This document shows, piece by piece, positions 1-5,400 of a stretch of DNA of 5,400 nucleotides. Location: positions 1 through 5,400 of the forward strand of contig WLNX01000129.1 of assembly GCA_009699565.1 (NCBI GenBank). The letters run 5' to 3'. The translations under genes and the position numbers were made by a program. Numbering within the stretch: the first letter of the stretch is position 1; the number at the start of each line of letters is the position of its first letter. Origin of the DNA: Actinomycetota bacterium. GTDB lineage: Bacteria; Actinomycetota; Thermoleophilia; Solirubrobacterales; Solirubrobacteraceae. Below the pieces are notes generated by a model, which saw only the letters and a list, made by a program, of their open reading frames with translations, did no database searches and was not told where the DNA came from.

Positions 1-124
1 CAAACGCAGCCACGTTGGGTCCGAGGATGAACTGGCCGGCTGCCGAAACTTCGAGCAACGCGGAGTTGATCGAATCGCGCAGCGGCTCGATCGCGGTCGT
101 CGGGTCAAAGAGCGGGACATTCAT
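1..124 (-). CDS. DegT/DnrJ/EryC1/StrS-family aminotransferase, N-terminal fragment
   Basis: Reading leftwards from the ATG at 124-122, 41 codons stay open to the window edge, so this is the 5' end of a gene. The peptide begins MNVPLFDPTT and continues through IEPLRDSINSALLEV to GQFILGPNVAAF. This matches the family N-terminus: a (V/I)P(L/F)xD start, a helix with an (I/L)RxxI pattern, then a G-x-(F/Y)-I-L-G-P turn before the first cofactor-domain helix. Family members are PLP-dependent enzymes that aminate keto-sugars on nucleotide carriers, usually for surface glycans, lipid-linked sugars or glycosylated metabolites. The PLP lysine and the substrate-specific regions lie outside the window, so the substrate cannot be named. 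A G-rich stretch (GGGGGCAG) just before the ATG could act as a weak ribosome binding site. It is divergent from dedA, 28 bases away. Confidence 0.82.
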   Translation of the reverse strand, partial: MNVPLFDPTTAIEPLRDSINSALLEVSAAGQFILGPNVAAF

Positions 125-152
125 TCTGCCCCCAACGCTACCCTCTCGACCG
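125..152. promoter_or_regulatory. Short divergent intergenic spacer
   Basis: Only 28 bases separate the two divergent starts (aminotransferase ATG at 124 and dedA GTG at 153). On the minus strand it contains the G-rich run that could serve as the aminotransferase ribosome binding site. I see no Shine-Dalgarno sequence for dedA and no convincing -35/-10 pair in either direction. The spacer is too short for two full promoters, so promoter elements probably lie inside the opposing coding sequence, or dedA is made from a leaderless or near-leaderless message. This is inferred from layout only. Confidence 0.3.
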
Positions 153-809
153 GTGACGCTCTCCTCCCTTCTCGTCCTCGCGGCGATCACCGACAAACTC
201 GCCGACTGGGCAACCGGTGTAGTTGGCGACCTCGGACTGAAGGGAATCTTTGTCCTGATGACTCTGGAGAGCATGTGCATCCCGATCCCGTCGGAGCCAA
301 CGATGCTGTTCGCCGGATTCAACGTGGACCAAGGCACGTACTCCTTCATCGCTGTTGTCAGTGTTGGCGTGGCAGCCAATGTGCTCGGCTCATGGATTGC
401 CTACGGCTTCGGTCGGTTCGGACGACTGGAGCTGATCGAACGCCACGGCAAGTGGCTTCACATCACGCCCGCAAGGATGGACCAGGCCGACCGCTGGTTC
501 GAGGCCTACGGAGGCTGGGCGGTCTTCTTCTCGAGGATGCTGCCGATCGTAAGGACCTTCATCTCGCTGCCGGCGGGAGTGGCGAAGATGCCCTTCGGCC
601 GCTTCACGCTTTACACGCTGCTCGGCTGCATCCCCTGGATGGCCGGACTCACCTTCCTAGGGATGACGGTTGACTCGAAGTGGGAAGAGTGGAAGGGCTA
701 CCTCCACTACATCGACTACCTCGTCGCGGTGTTGATCATCGCCGGAGCCGTCTACCTCTTCATTCGCTGGCGCCGCAGCGGCGGCAGTGCCGATGTCAGC
801 GCCGGTTAG
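153..809 (+). CDS. DedA-family membrane protein (SNARE-associated/VTT domain), candidate polyprenyl-phosphate flippase
   Basis: About 218 residues from the GTG at 153, the usual DedA length of roughly 200-220. The frame stays open upstream to a TTG at 15, but those 46 codons are hydrophilic, unlike the family, and lie antisense to the aminotransferase, so I reject the longer form. Visible signatures: E39-S-M-C-I-P-I-P-S-E-P near residues 39-49 (the family E-x(3)-P-x-P-(S/G)-E motif beginning the first re-entrant region), and F-S-R-x-L-P-I-V-R-T-F-I-S-L-P-A-G at 126-142 with the conserved Arg128, Arg134 and Gly142. Hydrophobic segments lie near 64-88, 152-172 and 188-205, with a basic cytoplasmic-type tail (RWRR). 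Several DedA proteins (such as UptA) move undecaprenyl phosphate back across the membrane; others affect membrane homeostasis. The overlap with uppP favours the lipid-carrier role here, by inference. No clear ribosome binding site precedes the GTG. Confidence 0.88.
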   Translation: MTLSSLLVLAAITDKLADWATGVVGDLGLKGIFVLMTLESMCIPIPSEPTMLFAGFNVDQGTYSFIAVVSVGVAANVLGSWIAYGFGRFGRLELIERHGKWLHITPARMDQADRWFEAYGGWAVFFSRMLPIVRTFISLPAGVAKMPFGRFTLYTLLGCIPWMAGLTFLGMTVDSKWEEWKGYLHYIDYLVAVLIIAGAVYLFIRWRRSGGSADVSAG

Positions 810-1611
810 AGAAGCCCTCCCGCTCCGCCACGCGCTGGCGCTGGGGTTGCTGCACGGTCCTGCCGAACTGCTGCCGATCTCCTCGTCAGGCCACACGACT
901 CTCGTCCCCTGGCTGCTCGGGTGGCCTTACCCACAGCTCGACCCGGCGCTGCGTAAGAGCTTTGAGGTGGCCCTCCACGCGGGAACAGCCGCAGGCCTGC
1001 TGATCGCGCTGCGCCGCGAGGTAGCCGAGGCCGCCGGCGGGCTTGATCGCAGGCGCGCGGTGCTGATCGCCGGATCATTCCTGCCTCCCGCCCTGATCGG
1101 CTACGCGCTTGAAGGGCCGATCGAGCGGAGGCTTGGAACGCCGGCATCGATCGCCGCCGGGCTGCTGGTCGGCTCGGTTGCGATGGCGCTCAGCGACGGG
1201 CTCTCGCCGCAGCGGCGGGCACGCGAGGATGCGGGGCCGCTCGATGCACTGCTGCTGGGACTGGCGCAGGCCACGGCGCTGATGCCGGGCACTTCGCGCG
1301 GAGGGATGACACTCAGCGCAATGAGGGCGAGGGGCTTCACTCGCCCCGCGGCCAGCGCTCTCTCGCGTCACGTCGCGCTGCCGGTGATTGTTGGAGCCAG
1401 CGTGCTCAAGGGGACGAGGTTGGCGCAGCGCGGAGTTCCCCCCGGAGCCGGTCCAAGGCTGCTTCTCGGGGCGGCGGCATCGGCGGCATCGACGCTGATC
1501 GCAGCACGGCTTGTGCCGGTCGAACGGGTCGGCCCGCTGCTGCCCTATGCCGCCTACCGCAGCGGCCTCGCGGCGATCACTCTGCGCCGCCTGCGAAGAT
1601 CGCAGACATGA
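793..1611 (+). CDS. uppP: Undecaprenyl-diphosphate phosphatase (BacA/UppP family), divergent
   Basis: About 272 residues from the ATG at 793 (274 from an in-frame GTG at 787; neither has a clear ribosome binding site), matching the usual 265-280. The family removes one phosphate from undecaprenyl pyrophosphate to regenerate the lipid carrier for peptidoglycan and other glycans, and contributes to bacitracin resistance. Numbered from the GTG, the first active-site region is G20-LLHGPAELLPISSSGH (20-36) and the second is LGLAQATALMPGTSRGGMTL (157-176), with Arg171 at the catalytic arginine position. The FEVALHAGTAAG segment (59-70) matches the conserved FEVxxxxG helix, and the rest is a string of hydrophobic helices. 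Two positions differ from the usual motifs: His23 where the (E/Q)xxxE motif has its first acidic or amide residue, and Gly172 in place of the second Ser of PGxSRS. The gene overlaps the end of dedA by 17 bases and ends in an ATGA overlap with purM, so it is probably co-transcribed and translationally coupled. Confidence 0.9.
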   Translation: MSAPVREALPLRHALALGLLHGPAELLPISSSGHTTLVPWLLGWPYPQLDPALRKSFEVALHAGTAAGLLIALRREVAEAAGGLDRRRAVLIAGSFLPPALIGYALEGPIERRLGTPASIAAGLLVGSVAMALSDGLSPQRRAREDAGPLDALLLGLAQATALMPGTSRGGMTLSAMRARGFTRPAASALSRHVALPVIVGASVLKGTRLAQRGVPPGAGPRLLLGAAASAASTLIAARLVPVERVGPLLPYAAYRSGLAAITLRRLRRSQT

Positions 1612-2666
1612 GCGATGCCTACGCCGCAGCGGGCGTGGATACAGACCAGTCGGACCGCGCCGTCAGCGCGCTCGTTGACGTGCTCCGAGGCATCGACCTC
1701 GGACGCCCTTCGCGCTCCGTCGTGCGCTCGGGCCACTACGCGAGCGTCCTCAAGATCAGCGACGAGACAGCGATTGCAATGTCAAGCGACGGAGTCGGTT
1801 CAAAGCTCGTCCTTGCGGAGCAGGCGAACCGCCTGGAGACCGTTGGAATCGACTGCATCGCGATGAACGTCAACGACATCATCTGCGTCGGCGCGGAGCC
1901 GCTTGCGATGCTCGACTACATCGCGGTTGAGCAGGCCGATGCGACAGCGCTGGCTCGAATCGGAGAAGGGCTCAAGGTCGGAGCAGAGCAGGCCGGGATC
2001 GAGATTCCCGGCGGCGAGGTGGCCGTCCTTCCGGAGCTGATCAGAGGTCACCCCTCGCCTCACGGCTTTGACCTCTGCGGGACCGCGATCGGGACCGTCG
2101 ACCCTCGCGCGATGATCCTTGGAGAGAAGATCGAGGTTGGCGACGCACTGATTGGACTGCCGTCAAGCGGTGCTCATTCCAACGGCTACACGCTGGCCCG
2201 CCGGGTTCTGGTCGAAGACGGTCCGGGCCTCGAGGCAACCCCCGAGCTGCTCGGCGGCGCAACGGTTGCCGACGCGCTGCTGGCCCCTACGACGATCTAT
2301 GTGAAGGCGGTCCTCGATCTGATCTCGAACGGCCCGGCAGTCCATGGGCTCGCACACATCACCGGCGGCGGGCTCACAAACCTGCGGCGCCTCGCGCCCG
2401 GGCGCGTCGGCTACGAGATCAGCGCGCCGCTTGCAGTCCCGCCGGTGCTGCAACTGATCGGCGAGCTCGGCAATGTGCCGGCGGCGGAGATGTGGGAGGT
2501 CTTCAACATGGGCTGCGGTTTTGTTGTCGTGGTTCCCGAAGCAGCGGCCGACGACGCCGTCTCAATCCTTGCCGCCCACCATCCCGGCGCGGCGCGTGTT
2601 GGAAGCGTCACCGCCGATGCAGACAGGACCGTCGGACCGGGCGGCATCGTGGTCGGCGCCGAATAG
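1608..2666 (+). CDS. purM: Phosphoribosylformylglycinamidine cyclo-ligase (AIR synthetase)
   Basis: A complete 352-residue protein, the normal length. It catalyses the ATP-dependent ring closure of FGAM to aminoimidazole ribonucleotide, the fifth step of de novo purine synthesis, in the cytoplasm. Signatures in order: Y-A-A-A-G-V-D near the N-terminus (the YxxAGVD element), S59-S-D-G-V-G-S-K (ATP/phosphate loop), A85-MNVNDIICVGAEPLAMLDY, GGEVAVLPEL (135-144), LIGLPSSGAHSNGYTLAR (181-198), LLAPTTIYVK (224-233), GLAHITGGGLTNL (247-259) and WEVFNMGCGF (296-305). The ATG shares ATGA with the uppP stop, and a weak GAAGA lies 8 bases upstream, so translation is probably coupled to uppP. The GGEVAVLPEL loop differs from the common bacterial GGETAEMPG form. 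The TAG stop is in frame with the downstream kinase, with no other stop between them. No other pur gene is visible in the window. Confidence 0.96.
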   Translation: MSDAYAAAGVDTDQSDRAVSALVDVLRGIDLGRPSRSVVRSGHYASVLKISDETAIAMSSDGVGSKLVLAEQANRLETVGIDCIAMNVNDIICVGAEPLAMLDYIAVEQADATALARIGEGLKVGAEQAGIEIPGGEVAVLPELIRGHPSPHGFDLCGTAIGTVDPRAMILGEKIEVGDALIGLPSSGAHSNGYTLARRVLVEDGPGLEATPELLGGATVADALLAPTTIYVKAVLDLISNGPAVHGLAHITGGGLTNLRRLAPGRVGYEISAPLAVPPVLQLIGELGNVPAAEMWEVFNMGCGFVVVVPEAAADDAVSILAAHHPGAARVGSVTADADRTVGPGGIVVGAE

Positions 2667-2676
2667 CCGCCACCCG

Positions 2677-2736
2677 ATGACAGTGAATCTTCCGCACCTC
2701 TCCACCCTCCCCACGAAGCCGGGTCGCAGGCTGTGA
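2677..2736 (+). other. Intergenic gap between purM and the kinase, with a possible 19-codon leader ORF
   Basis: The 66 bases after purM contain a short ATG frame of 19 codons (MTVNLPHLSTL, then TKPGRRL). Its TGA overlaps the GTG start of the kinase (GTGA at 2733-2736), the geometry expected of translational coupling. The middle (2689-2714) is strongly pyrimidine-rich. No Shine-Dalgarno sequence precedes the small ATG, and the peptide resembles nothing I recognise. Chance is a good explanation. I see no terminator-like hairpin in the gap, so read-through from purM into the kinase is likely. Confidence 0.2.
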
Positions 2737-4226
2737 GCACACCGGTCGGCACAGTTCTGGGAGATCGCTACCAAATAGACGAGGCGATTGGGCGCGGCGG
2801 AAACTCGACGGTCTACCGGGCGCACGACCTAACCCTGGAGCGCTGGGTGGCAATCAAGATGATGCACCGCGAGGTTGCCCGCGAGAGCGAGCAACTGGAG
2901 CGGTTTCGGCGCGAAGCGAAGTCGGTCGCGAAAATCTCGTCGCCCTACGTCGTCGGAGTTATCGACGCCGACGAGCAGGATCAGACCCCTTACATCGTGC
3001 TCGAGTACATCGATGGGCCCAACCTCAAGCAGCGGATCCGCGAAGTCAAGCGGCTCGACATCCCCGAGGCGATTGCCTTCGCGATTGAGATTGCGCGCGG
3101 GCTGGAAGCGGCTCACGAGCGGCAGATAGTCCACCGCGACGTCAAGCCGCAGAACGTCCTGCTGGACGAGGACGGCGCCGCACGGGTGACCGACTTTGGC
3201 ATCGCACGCCAGCTCAACGACGAATCGCTGACCGCCGACGGGCGCGTGCTTGGAACCACCGACTACGTCAGCCCGGAGCAGGCGCTGGGCCACGATGTGA
3301 CGCCGCAGTCCGACCTCTATTCGCTGGGCGTTGTGCTGTTCGAGATGCTGACGGGGGACGTGCCCTTCCACGGTGAGAACCAGGTCGCCGTGGCGATGTG
3401 CCATGTGCGCAACGAACTTCCCGACGTCAGGGCAATGCGCCCCGAGATCTCATCGGTGCTGGCCTCGGTCGTTGACATGGCCACCTCGAAGGATCTCGGC
3501 GTGCGCTACCTGACGGCGGCCGAGATGATCGCCGACCTCGAGCAGGCGATGGCGGTTGAGACCGCCCGCTCGGGCCACATAACCGGGGAGGCAACCGCCG
3601 TCTTCGAATCGCTCCCGGCCGAGACGAGGCGTCGCGTCGCGGTCAAGATGACGCACCCCTGGCGCTGGCTTGCGGCGATTGCCCTTGGTGCGGTGATCGC
3701 AGTTGGAGCCTTCGCCTTCGTGGCAAACCAGGCACAGAGAGGAACGGGAACCGAGAACGCGCTCTCTGGCAGCGATCTGACAGCGGTCTCGCTGCGGGCA
3801 AGCGCAGCGCAGGCCTATGACCCTGCGGGCGACGGGACCGAACATGACGACCAGGCGGCGTTCGCCGTGGACCGCAGCCCCTCGACGATCTGGTCGACCG
3901 AGGATTACCTCAACGGCAACCTCGCCAAGGACGGGGTCGGGATCGCTGTTGACACCAGGCCCGCGCTCAACGCGCGCGCGATCGACGTCGTCAGTCCAAC
4001 CCCTGGCTGGTCGGCACGGATCTACGGAGCCAACACTGCAGCGATCCCGAGCGCGATCACCGACCCTCAGTGGAAAGAGGTAGGCAGCATCCCCAAGGCC
4101 AGCACCCGCACCCGGGCACGGCTGAACACGATGGGACAATCGTTCCGCTGGTACCTCGTCTGGATAGACCGATTCGCCGTCGGCCAGAGCAGCGTCGAAG
4201 TGAGCGAGATCTTCCTCTACCGCTAG
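2733..4226 (+). CDS. Transmembrane Ser/Thr protein kinase with extracellular discoidin-like (F5/8 type C-like) domain
   Basis: 497 residues from a GTG; no start codon lies further upstream in frame after the purM stop. The N-terminal Hanks-type kinase domain (about 13-272) has all the catalytic elements: glycine loop G20-R-G-G-N-S-T-V27, VAIK with Lys42, a candidate helix-C Glu61, HRDVKPQN (134-141, catalytic Asp136), DFG (154-156), activation loop with Thr167, Thr175 and Thr176, SPEQ (180-183), SDLYSLG (193-199) and the late Arg258. It should therefore be active. A juxtamembrane stretch (about 273-309) leads to one membrane helix (about 310-331, flanked by basic residues on the inner side). 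The outer part (about 350-497) looks like a discoidin/galactose-binding-type beta domain: AYDPAGDGTEHDD at 361-373, then AVDRSPSTIWSTE (378-390), GVGIAVD and a PTPGW turn. No PASTA repeats are present. The likely role is sensing an envelope ligand and phosphorylating wall-synthesis or division targets; the ligand is unknown. The stop overlaps the convergent ddl stop. Confidence 0.93.
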   Translation: MSTPVGTVLGDRYQIDEAIGRGGNSTVYRAHDLTLERWVAIKMMHREVARESEQLERFRREAKSVAKISSPYVVGVIDADEQDQTPYIVLEYIDGPNLKQRIREVKRLDIPEAIAFAIEIARGLEAAHERQIVHRDVKPQNVLLDEDGAARVTDFGIARQLNDESLTADGRVLGTTDYVSPEQALGHDVTPQSDLYSLGVVLFEMLTGDVPFHGENQVAVAMCHVRNELPDVRAMRPEISSVLASVVDMATSKDLGVRYLTAAEMIADLEQAMAVETARSGHITGEATAVFESLPAETRRRVAVKMTHPWRWLAAIALGAVIAVGAFAFVANQAQRGTGTENALSGSDLTAVSLRASAAQAYDPAGDGTEHDDQAAFAVDRSPSTIWSTEDYLNGNLAKDGVGIAVDTRPALNARAIDVVSPTPGWSARIYGANTAAIPSAITDPQWKEVGSIPKASTRTRARLNTMGQSFRWYLVWIDRFAVGQSSVEVSEIFLYR

Positions 4227-4235
4227 AAGCGGTAG
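4217..4235. terminator. Perfect hairpin at the convergent gene junction; possible bidirectional terminator
   Basis: CTACCGCT (4217-4224) and AGCGGTAG (4228-4235) are exact inverted repeats separated by AGA (4225-4227), giving an 8-bp, mostly GC stem with a three-base loop. It lies across the last codons of the kinase and of ddl, and includes the stop codons of both. Neither side is followed by a T-run, so it is not a canonical intrinsic terminator. It may still help stop or stabilise both converging transcripts. Function is inferred from position; the inverted repeat itself is directly visible. Confidence 0.45.
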
Positions 4236-5224
4236 TCGCTCTGTTCGCTGCGCCGGCGCAGCGCTATCTGAAGCAGCCGTTCGCAGAGCTCGGGGTACTC
4301 GAGGCCGCTTTCCTGCCACAGGCGCGCATAGACACTGGTCGAGGTGAATCCGGGCATCGTGTTGAGCTCGTTGAGCAGCACCTGCTCGCCGTTCACGAAG
4401 AAGTCGGCCCGGGCGAGACCGCTGCAGCCAGCCTGCTCGAATGCACGGAGAGCCAGTTCGCGCAGCTTGGCCAGCGCCGATTCGGAGATTCGCGCAGGGA
4501 CGACGAGATCCATTCCGCCGGGTGTGTACTTGGCCTCGTAGTCGTACCAGCCGCCAGGAGATGCGCTGCGCAGGACGACAATCTCGCCTGCGACGCTGAC
4601 CTCGGCGTGCGACTCGTCGCCCAGCACCGAACACTCGACCTCAATCCCTTCCGCGGCGGCCTCGACAATCACTCGCGGGTCGTAGCGGAAGGCCTCCTCG
4701 AGCGCCTGGGGAAGCCCGGCTGCATCGGCTACACGCACGATCCCAACCGATGAGCCAAGGCGGGCAGGCTTGACGAAGATCGGCATGCCGAGCGCCTCTA
4801 TCGCGGCAAGCTGCGCGGTGCTGTCAGCAGCGAACGCCGCTTTTGTAACCGCGACGAATGGAACCTGCGCAATCGCGTGCTGCCCGATCAGCTGCTTGAA
4901 GGCAACCTTGTCTATGCATACCGCCGAGCCGAGGACGCCGCTGCCCACGTACGCCACGTCAAGCAGCTCAAGCAGCCCCTGAACCGTGCCATCCTCGCCA
5001 AACGGACCGTGGAGAACGGGGAAGGCGACGTCAACGTCGAGCAGTCCGTGACCGGGCCGAAGCTGCAGTTCGGAGCCGTTGTGAGACCAATGGCCCTCGC
5101 GGTCGATCTCGATCCGGCGAACCTCGTGTCCGGCGGCCTCCACTCCCGCGGCAACGGCTTCGCCGCTGAGGACCGAAACGTCGTGCTCCGACGAGCGCCC
5201 ACCACTGATGACCGCGACGATCAT
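4223..5224 (-). CDS. ddl: D-alanine--D-alanine ligase
   Basis: A complete 333-residue ATP-grasp ligase that joins two D-alanines for the peptidoglycan stem peptide, in the cytoplasm. Signatures: GGRSSEHDVSVLSG (8-21, with Glu13 in the first D-Ala site), HGPFGEDGTVQGLLE (72-86), CIDK (103-106), FVKPARLGSSVGI (150-162, nucleotide lysine and serine loop), YDYEAKY (227-233), SGLARADFF (268-276, Arg272 and metal ligand Asp274) and NELNTMPGFTSTS (285-297, metal ligands Glu286 and Asn288). The Tyr-containing omega-loop is typical of D-Ala-D-Ala rather than D-Ala-D-Lac enzymes, so nothing here suggests glycopeptide resistance. The ATG at 5224-5222 shares ATGA with the stop of the upstream PASTA gene, and a weak GAAGG lies about 10 bases upstream, so translation is probably coupled. 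The stop shares CTAG with the convergent kinase. Confidence 0.97.
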   Translation of the reverse strand: MIVAVISGGRSSEHDVSVLSGEAVAAGVEAAGHEVRRIEIDREGHWSHNGSELQLRPGHGLLDVDVAFPVLHGPFGEDGTVQGLLELLDVAYVGSGVLGSAVCIDKVAFKQLIGQHAIAQVPFVAVTKAAFAADSTAQLAAIEALGMPIFVKPARLGSSVGIVRVADAAGLPQALEEAFRYDPRVIVEAAAEGIEVECSVLGDESHAEVSVAGEIVVLRSASPGGWYDYEAKYTPGGMDLVVPARISESALAKLRELALRAFEQAGCSGLARADFFVNGEQVLLNELNTMPGFTSTSVYARLWQESGLEYPELCERLLQIALRRRSEQSDYRF

Positions 5225-5400
5225 CGCCGCCGCGCCTTCAGCCTGGCCCCGGCGGCCGGAGGGTTGTAGCGGCCAACACCGATCGTCACCGTCGATCCGC
5301 TCTTGGCACTGCCTCCGGAAGGACTCTGCGAAACGACCGTGCCGTCCTGAGACTCGTCCGGCACGTCAACCCGGTCAATGCTCACCTTGAACCCGGCACC
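5221..5400 (-). CDS. PASTA-domain protein, C-terminal fragment (Ser/Thr kinase or penicillin-binding protein)
   Basis: Reading leftwards from the window edge, 59 codons stay open to a TGA at 5223-5221. The peptide starts AGFKVSIDRVDVPDES (after one Gly) and continues DGTVVSQSPSGGSAKSGSTV, then TIGVGRYN. This is a nearly complete PASTA repeat: G-x-K-V beta strand, D-G-T-V-V-S-Q-S-P turn, and the K-x-G-S-T-V-T-I final strand. PASTA domains sit outside the membrane and bind muropeptides or lipid II, at the C-terminus of PknB/Stk1-type kinases or of PBP2x-type transpeptidases; the rest of the gene is needed to tell which. After the repeat comes a Pro/Ala linker and a basic end (ARLKARRR), an unusual finish for an extracellular domain. 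The gene is directly upstream of ddl with a 4-base overlap, which supports a cell-wall role. Confidence 0.85.
   Translation of the reverse strand, partial: GAGFKVSIDRVDVPDESQDGTVVSQSPSGGSAKSGSTVTIGVGRYNPPAAGARLKARRR

Noticed and set aside
15..152. 46-codon N-terminal extension of DedA from a TTG
   Set aside because: It is hydrophilic, absent from the family, and antisense to the aminotransferase start.
2664..2735. Possible read-through fusion of PurM and the kinase (same frame, no stop between the TAG and the GTG)
   Set aside because: Sharing a frame has a one-in-three chance, and a 22-codon stop-free stretch is common at this GC. There is no read-through signal, and the kinase N-terminus starts normally at the GTG.
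2829..3404. Minus-strand frame of 191 codons antisense to the kinase domain
   Set aside because: It is the mirror of conserved kinase codons (for example the HRDVKPQN region) and has no independent motif.
3450..4634. Long minus-strand open frame of 394 codons spanning the kinase 3' half and the end of ddl
   Set aside because: It is antisense to the kinase and out of frame with ddl on the same strand, its composition is Arg/Ala/Gly-rich low-complexity, and it shows no family motif. High-GC DNA commonly produces such shadows.
4070..4753. Plus-strand open frame of 227 codons crossing from the kinase into antisense ddl
   Set aside because: It overlaps two well-supported genes, has no recognisable domain, and is explained by GC-driven lack of stops.
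4223..5224. Ddl as a Van-type D-Ala-D-Lac ligase for glycopeptide resistance
   Set aside because: The YDYEAKY omega-loop is that of a housekeeping D-Ala-D-Ala ligase, and no vanH or vanX neighbour is present.
1..5400. CRISPR array, insertion sequence, prophage, tRNA or riboswitch
   Set aside because: I saw no spaced direct repeats, transposase motifs, terminal inverted repeats, cloverleaf or leader structures; genes fill nearly all of the sequence.

Overview
The window is GC-rich, densely packed bacterial DNA carrying ordinary chromosomal genes, most of them linked to cell-wall assembly. A PASTA-domain protein, an actinobacterial-type Ser/Thr kinase with an extracellular discoidin-like domain, and an archaeal/actinobacterial-looking PurM variant together suggest a deep-branching actinobacterium, possibly class Thermoleophilia (Solirubrobacterales). 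That placement is an inference from protein character, not a search result.

Layout, left to right. Bases 1-124 (minus) hold the first 41 codons of a DegT/DnrJ/EryC1/StrS-family sugar aminotransferase that runs off the left edge. After a 28-base divergent spacer, a plus-strand run follows: dedA (153-809), uppP (793-1611, overlapping dedA), purM (1608-2666, ATGA overlap with uppP), a 66-base gap, and a transmembrane Ser/Thr kinase (2733-4226). The kinase converges on a minus-strand pair: ddl (4223-5224), preceded by the C-terminus of a PASTA-domain protein (5221-5400, running off the right edge), again with an ATGA overlap. The two convergent genes share a CTAG that supplies both stop codons. 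It sits in a perfect 8-bp hairpin.

How the genes fit together. UppP dephosphorylates undecaprenyl pyrophosphate, and some DedA-family proteins return undecaprenyl phosphate to the inner leaflet. The overlapping dedA-uppP pair therefore looks like a lipid-carrier recycling module. Ddl makes the D-Ala-D-Ala end of the peptidoglycan precursor. The kinase and the PASTA protein are plausible envelope sensors or regulators. PurM (purine synthesis) is the metabolic outlier in the plus-strand run.

I see no mobile element, CRISPR array, tRNA or rRNA, and no stretch over 300 bases without a gene. The most notable points are the dedA-uppP coupling, non-canonical residues in both UppP signature motifs, the kinase-TM-discoidin architecture, and the shared-stop hairpin.
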